A DNA stretch of 7,666 nt from NCBI GenBank assembly GCA_919902475.1, contig CAKKRA010000040.1, positions 1 through 7,666 on the forward strand, written 5' to 3'. The stretch comes from Nitrospiria bacterium (lineage in GTDB: Bacteria; Nitrospirota; CAKKRA01; 9FT-COMBO-42-15). Made by a program: the position numbers and the translations under genes. Below are positions 4,552-7,666 of this stretch, one piece after another; the stretch's first letter is position 1; the number at the start of each line of letters is the position of its first letter. The notes below the pieces were generated by a model. It worked only from the letters and a program-made list of their open reading frames with translations. It searched no databases and was not told the origin of the DNA.

Positions 4552-7032
4552 ATGAAAACAGAAGAGGCAGCAATAGAGAGAAAGAAAAAGGAGAAAGAGG
4601 TTATCTCAGAAGAAAAACAGCAGAACAGCGATGCATACGGCGTTGAAGAGATAACCATATTAGAGGGCTTAGAGGCAGTGCGCAAAAGGCCTGCAATGTA
4701 TATTGGCAGCACAGGGGCATCAGGGCTTCACCACCTTGTGTTTGAGGTTGTTGACAACAGCGTTGACGAGGCATTGGCTGGCTTTTGCACAAAGATAGAG
4801 GTTATCATACATGTTGACAACAGCGTTACTGTAATAGACAACGGCCGCGGCATACCAACAGAAATGCACCCGGAAAAAAAGATGTCAGCAGCAGAGGTGG
4901 TTATGACCATCCTCCATGCAGGCGGCAAGTTCAATAACAAGGCATACAAGGTCTCAGGAGGCCTGCACGGCGTCGGCGTATCTGTTGTAAATGCCCTGTC
5001 AGAGCGGCTTGAGCTTGAGATAAAGAGGAACGGCGGCGTCTACCAGCAGGAGTATAAAAGGGGAAAGCCGCTCGCTTCGCTTGAGGAGACAGGAAAGACA
5101 AAGAAGTGCGGGACGAAGATAACCTTTAAGCCTGACGAGGATGTATTTGAGACAACAGAATACAGCTTTGATGTATTGGCGCAGAGGTTAAGGGAGCTCG
5201 CATTTTTAAACAAGGGGCTTGAAATCACCCTTGAAGATGAACGCACAGAGAAAAAACAGGAATTCTGCTACAAGGGCGGCATTGTCTCCTTTGTTGAGCA
5301 CCTGAATAGAAATAAGGAGCCCATACACAAGCCTGTATCCATCTCTGACGAGAGAAAAGGGATCGTCCTTGATATAGCCCTCCAATACAATGAAGGCTAT
5401 GCAGAAAATATATTCTCGTTTGCAAACAATATTAACACAATTGACGGCGGAACGCACTTAAGCGGCTTTAAGACAGGCCTTACAAGGGTTGTAAACAGCT
5501 ATGCAATAAAAAATGGTTTTATAAAGGGCGACAAGGAATCATTGGTAGGCGATGATGTAAGGGAAGGCCTGACCGCTGTTATAAGCATAAAGCTTTCCAA
5601 TCCCCAGTTTGAAGGCCAGACAAAGGCTAAGCTCGGCAACAGCGAGGTCAAAGGCATTGTAGAGACAGCAGTAAATGAAAAACTCTCTGGATTTTTTGAA
5701 GAGCATCCGCCGATAGCGAGAAAGATTGCAGAAAAGGCAATAACTGCTGCAAGGGCAAGGGAGGCAGCAAGAAAGGCCAAAGAGCTGACAAGGAGGAAGA
5801 ACGCACTTGATATAAGCGCGCTCCCGGGAAAACTTGCAGACTGCGCAGAGAGGGACCCAGCGCTTTCTGAAATATATATTGTAGAGGGAGATTCAGCAGG
5901 CGGCTCTGCAAAGCAGGGCAGGGACAGGCGCAATCAGGCAATCCTTCCGTTAAAAGGCAAGATACTCAATGTTGAGAAGGCAAGATTTGACAAGATGCTC
6001 AGCAGTGATGAGATAAAGACACTCATTACTGCGCTCGGCACAGGCATTGGCAAGGAGGACTTTGATGCAAACAAGGCGCGCTATCATAAGATTGTTATAA
6101 TGACAGACGCAGATGTGGACGGCGCGCATATCAGAACCCTTCTCCTCACATTCTTTTACAGGCAGATGTCTGCATTGATTGAAAAGGGATATATATATAT
6201 TGCCCAGCCGCCGCTTTTTAGGGTTAAAAAGGGCAGGGCAGAGAGATATATAAAGAATGAAAAGGGGCTTCAGGAATATCTTATAGACCTTACTGCAGAC
6301 GGCATTGAGGCAAAGAGCGAAGATGCCAAGAGCTATATCTCTGGCGAAAAGCTGAATAATATTTTAAAGAGGCTCATAGGCTTTGAGCTTTTATTAACCC
6401 GCTTCAGCCACAGAAAAATAGATTCAGATATTATTCGCGCCTTTGCTTTGGAAGAGGAATTTGACAAGGCGACATTAAAAAACAAGTCAAAACTCCAGAA
6501 GGCAATAAGCAGCGTAAAAAACCTCTTTGCAAAATTTTATCCTGACGTCTCGCTTAAGATAGATATAGAAGAGGACGAGGAGCATAAGGCGTATAAGGCG
6601 GTCTGCGAAATAAAGAGGGACGGCGCTAAAACAGATGTTACAATTGATGAGGAAATAGTCTCATCCCCGGAATTTAAAGAGGTAAGGAGCCAGTCGCCAA
6701 TACTCACAGGCCTTGGGATGCCTCCGTATAAGGTCAGAAAAAAAGATGGCTCAGAAAAGATTTTGAATACGACATCGGCTTTGATAAATTATATCCTTCA
6801 GGCTGCAAAAGAGGGTCTTTCAATCCAGAGATACAAAGGACTTGGAGAGATGAATCCTAACCAGCTATGGGAGACAACAATGGATCCTGAAAAGAGGAGC
6901 TTCGTGCAGGTTAAGATTGAGGATATTGTTGCTGCTGATGAAATATTTACAGTTCTGATGGGAGATCAGGTAGAGCCGAGAAGGGAATTTATACAGCAGC
7001 ATGCATTGGAGGTAACGAATCTGGACATTTAA
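4552..7032 (+). CDS. gyrB: DNA gyrase subunit B (long type)
   Basis: GyrB is the ATPase subunit of gyrase (A2B2), which introduces negative supercoils and relaxes positive ones ahead of forks. The GHKL ATPase fold shows EVVDN (65-69, with E65 and N69 as catalytic and magnesium ligands), DNGRGIP (96-102), GGKF (124-127) and GGLHGVGVSVVNAL (136-149). QTKAKLGN (356-363) carries the transducer lysine. The TOPRIM domain has VEGDSAGGSAKQGRDRR (444-460, acidic E445) and TDADVDGAH (518-526, acidic D519, D521, D523). IQRYKGLGEMNPNQLW (758-773) closes the tail. At 826 residues it is the long form: roughly 545-720 corresponds to the extra block found in E. coli-type GyrB and absent from the roughly 640-residue Bacillus type. 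R159 aligns with E. coli R136, the coumarin-contact arginine, so the ancestral drug-sensitive residue is kept. The first 27 or so residues are a lysine/glutamate-rich extension before YGVEEI. ParE is unlikely given the gene order, but the two are related. Confidence 0.97.
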   Translation: MKTEEAAIERKKKEKEVISEEKQQNSDAYGVEEITILEGLEAVRKRPAMYIGSTGASGLHHLVFEVVDNSVDEALAGFCTKIEVIIHVDNSVTVIDNGRGIPTEMHPEKKMSAAEVVMTILHAGGKFNNKAYKVSGGLHGVGVSVVNALSERLELEIKRNGGVYQQEYKRGKPLASLEETGKTKKCGTKITFKPDEDVFETTEYSFDVLAQRLRELAFLNKGLEITLEDERTEKKQEFCYKGGIVSFVEHLNRNKEPIHKPVSISDERKGIVLDIALQYNEGYAENIFSFANNINTIDGGTHLSGFKTGLTRVVNSYAIKNGFIKGDKESLVGDDVREGLTAVISIKLSNPQFEGQTKAKLGNSEVKGIVETAVNEKLSGFFEEHPPIARKIAEKAITAARAREAARKAKELTRRKNALDISALPGKLADCAERDPALSEIYIVEGDSAGGSAKQGRDRRNQAILPLKGKILNVEKARFDKMLSSDEIKTLITALGTGIGKEDFDANKARYHKIVIMTDADVDGAHIRTLLLTFFYRQMSALIEKGYIYIAQPPLFRVKKGRAERYIKNEKGLQEYLIDLTADGIEAKSEDAKSYISGEKLNNILKRLIGFELLLTRFSHRKIDSDIIRAFALEEEFDKATLKNKSKLQKAISSVKNLFAKFYPDVSLKIDIEEDEEHKAYKAVCEIKRDGAKTDVTIDEEIVSSPEFKEVRSQSPILTGLGMPPYKVRKKDGSEKILNTTSALINYILQAAKEGLSIQRYKGLGEMNPNQLWETTMDPEKRSFVQVKIEDIVAADEIFTVLMGDQVEPRREFIQQHALEVTNLDI

Positions 7033-7123
7033 TTAGCAGGCTGCCGAAAAGCTCTAAAATATCCATAAGCTAATACTATTTTTCTATAAATTCTAAGGTT
7101 AATTTTATTGACTTTATAGATGA

Positions 7124-7129
7124 TATAAT
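7124..7129 (+). promoter_or_regulatory. Possible -10 element for the DUF2283 gene
   Basis: TATAAT occurs 43 bases before the DUF2283 ATG in the AT-rich gap after gyrB (7033-7171). The nearest TTGACT (7108-7113) is only 10 bases away, too near to be its -35. No better -35 is evident, so this is a weak candidate. I see no gene and no convincing terminator in the rest of the gap. Confidence 0.25.
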
Positions 7130-7171
7130 AATAGTAATAACAAATTATCCTTTGAAGAAAGGGAAAAAAGG

Positions 7172-7399
7172 ATGAAAGTATATTATGATGATGAAGTAGA
7201 TGCGCTGTACTTAAAGCTTGGTGATGAGGCTCCAGAAGGGGTTGTAGAAATTTCTGAAGGCGTTAATTTAGACACGACATCTGAGGACAAGATAGTAGGT
7301 ATTGAAATCCTTCATGCCTCAAAAAGGATAGATTTAAAGACAATATTATCTTACACGCTTGAATTTGAAAAAGAATTAATAACTCAAAAAACTGCCTAA
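7172..7399 (+). CDS. DUF2283 family small protein
   Basis: This 75-residue protein matches the DUF2283 pattern throughout: an N-terminal KVYYDDEVDALYLKLGD (2-18), then VVEISEGVNLD (24-34) and VGIEILHASKR (42-52). It is predicted to be a small cytoplasmic beta-rich protein with no membrane segment. The biochemical role of the family is not established. DUF2283 genes often sit beside DUF4258 genes in pairs proposed to act as toxin-antitoxin modules. No DUF4258 gene is seen here: the 139-base gap upstream is too short for one, and the downstream gene is unrelated. AAAGGG at 7158-7163, 8 bases before the ATG, is a good ribosome site. The full DUF2283 core is present; the last 23 residues form an ordinary charged tail. 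Codon use is like that of the origin genes (AGG arginine, many A/T-ending codons), unlike the next gene. Confidence 0.85.
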   Translation: MKVYYDDEVDALYLKLGDEAPEGVVEISEGVNLDTTSEDKIVGIEILHASKRIDLKTILSYTLEFEKELITQKTA

Positions 7400-7455
7400 T
7401 AAATCGCTCCATTGGACGGTTTACAGCCACCGCTGATTTCCGTCGTTATGCGCAA

Positions 7456-7461
7456 AAGGAG
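7456..7461 (+). promoter_or_regulatory. Ribosome binding site supporting a TTG start at 7468
   Basis: AAGGAG lies 6 bases before the in-frame TTG at 7468. It is the only strong site in this reading frame, which has no ATG before the hydrophobic segment, so it decides the start of the right-edge gene. Confidence 0.55.
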
Positions 7462-7467
7462 ACCCTG

Positions 7468-7666
7468 TTGCCAAAAAACCAAGCGCTCGGATGGCTATCA
7501 GGTATCGCAATTTTCCTGTTGTTGGCGCAAATGTTACCCGAAATTCGATGCGCCGATGGCTGGGCATCACCCTCAATAGGCCGACAAGGCGCGTGTTCAC
7601 GTCATGGCGGCGTGAAAGGAAATGGTCTCTACACGTTGGCAATCTTGGGCATTAGTATTTGGCTCG
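7468..7666 (+). CDS. Small membrane or secreted protein with CSRHGG motif, partial
   Basis: The frame is open from the TTG at 7468 to the window end, 66 codons, so the C-terminus is missing. It starts with a short basic segment, then a hydrophobic stretch GWLSGIAIFLLLAQML (8-23), which could be a signal peptide or a membrane anchor. A cysteine-containing loop follows: CADGWASPSIGRQG (28-41) and ACSRHGGV (42-49). A second hydrophobic stretch begins near 53 (GLYTLAILGISIWL). The loop recalls DUF3761-like proteins, which share a G-x-C-S-x-HGG-V core; I recall this motif but cannot verify it by search. The two cysteines and the histidine could bind metal or form a disulfide. Base composition is about 54% GC over 7441-7620, and arginines are CGA/CGA/CGT, whereas the origin genes favour AGA/AGG. 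This suggests recent acquisition. A competing minus-strand frame at 7421-7642 has no recognisable motif. Function unknown. Confidence 0.55.
   Translation, partial: MPKNQALGWLSGIAIFLLLAQMLPEIRCADGWASPSIGRQGACSRHGGVKGNGLYTLAILGISIWL

Noticed and set aside
4749..4827. A 16-base direct repeat in gyrB (4749-4764 and 4812-4827), both encoding VDNSV
   Set aside because: Both copies fall on segments where the GyrB family naturally has D-N-S/A-V/I, so shared codon choice explains the identity without duplication.
7032..7085. Possible intrinsic terminator after gyrB (ATTAGC at 7032-7037 pairing with GCTAAT at 7069-7074, then a T-run)
   Set aside because: The arms are only 6 bases with a 31-base loop and the T-run is separated from the stem, so it does not meet the usual terminator form.
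7448..7579. ATG-started frame of about 43 codons at 7448 in the plus strand
   Set aside because: It overlaps the ribosome site of the TTG-started gene, ends at a stop soon after, and is a cysteine/arginine-rich sequence without any family pattern.
7421..7642. Open frame of 73 residues on the minus strand at the right edge
   Set aside because: No ribosome site or recognisable motif, and it opposes a plus-strand frame with a clear ribosome site, hydrophobic segments and a CSRHGG motif.

Overview
The window holds a bacterial chromosomal replication-origin neighbourhood. Four co-oriented plus-strand genes run in the classical order dnaA, dnaN, recF, gyrB. A divergent, left-truncated gene for a DUF4388 (PATAN) protein faces away from dnaA, and a 333-base AT-rich gap between the two has the marks of oriC. 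Right of gyrB lie a small DUF2283 gene and, at the edge, the start of a small membrane protein gene that differs from the rest in base and codon use. The organism is Gram-negative-like: GyrB is of the long type (826 residues, with the extra C-terminal-half insert), and DUF4388 proteins are common in Desulfobacterota, Nitrospirota, Myxococcota and relatives. Base composition is moderate to low GC, and the origin genes use AGA/AGG for arginine and ATA for isoleucine heavily. I lean to Nitrospirota or Desulfobacterota-like lineages, but the phylum is a guess.

Layout. 1-497 (minus): DUF4388 gene, with a consensus sigma70-type promoter at 512-539. 498-830: candidate oriC. It has a (TAG)5 tract resembling a DnaA-trio, AT-rich flanks, several DnaA-box-like sites (best at 631-639 and 791-799) and a plausible dnaA promoter at 658-686. 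831-2168 dnaA; 2209-3309 dnaN; 3317-4468 recF, 7 bases after dnaN. 4464-4535: a large imperfect inverted repeat built from GTTGAT-type units, starting inside the recF stop region and ending just before the gyrB ribosome site. 4552-7032 gyrB. 7033-7171: short AT-rich gap. 7172-7399: DUF2283 gene. 7468-7666: gene with a probable TTG start, running off the window.

How the parts work together. DnaA binds and melts the origin next to its own gene. DnaN is the sliding clamp that tethers the replicative polymerase and promotes inactivation of DnaA-ATP in systems with an Hda-like factor. RecF loads recombination functions at gaps behind the fork. GyrB, with GyrA encoded elsewhere, removes the positive supercoils made by fork movement. 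Tight spacing from dnaA to recF suggests one transcript; gyrB may be read from it or have its own control.

The most interesting parts are the origin (a possible DnaA-trio unwinding element overlapping the promoter of a signalling-type gene), the recF-gyrB inverted repeat, and the right-edge membrane protein with a CSRHGG motif. I found no rRNA, tRNA, CRISPR array or insertion sequence.
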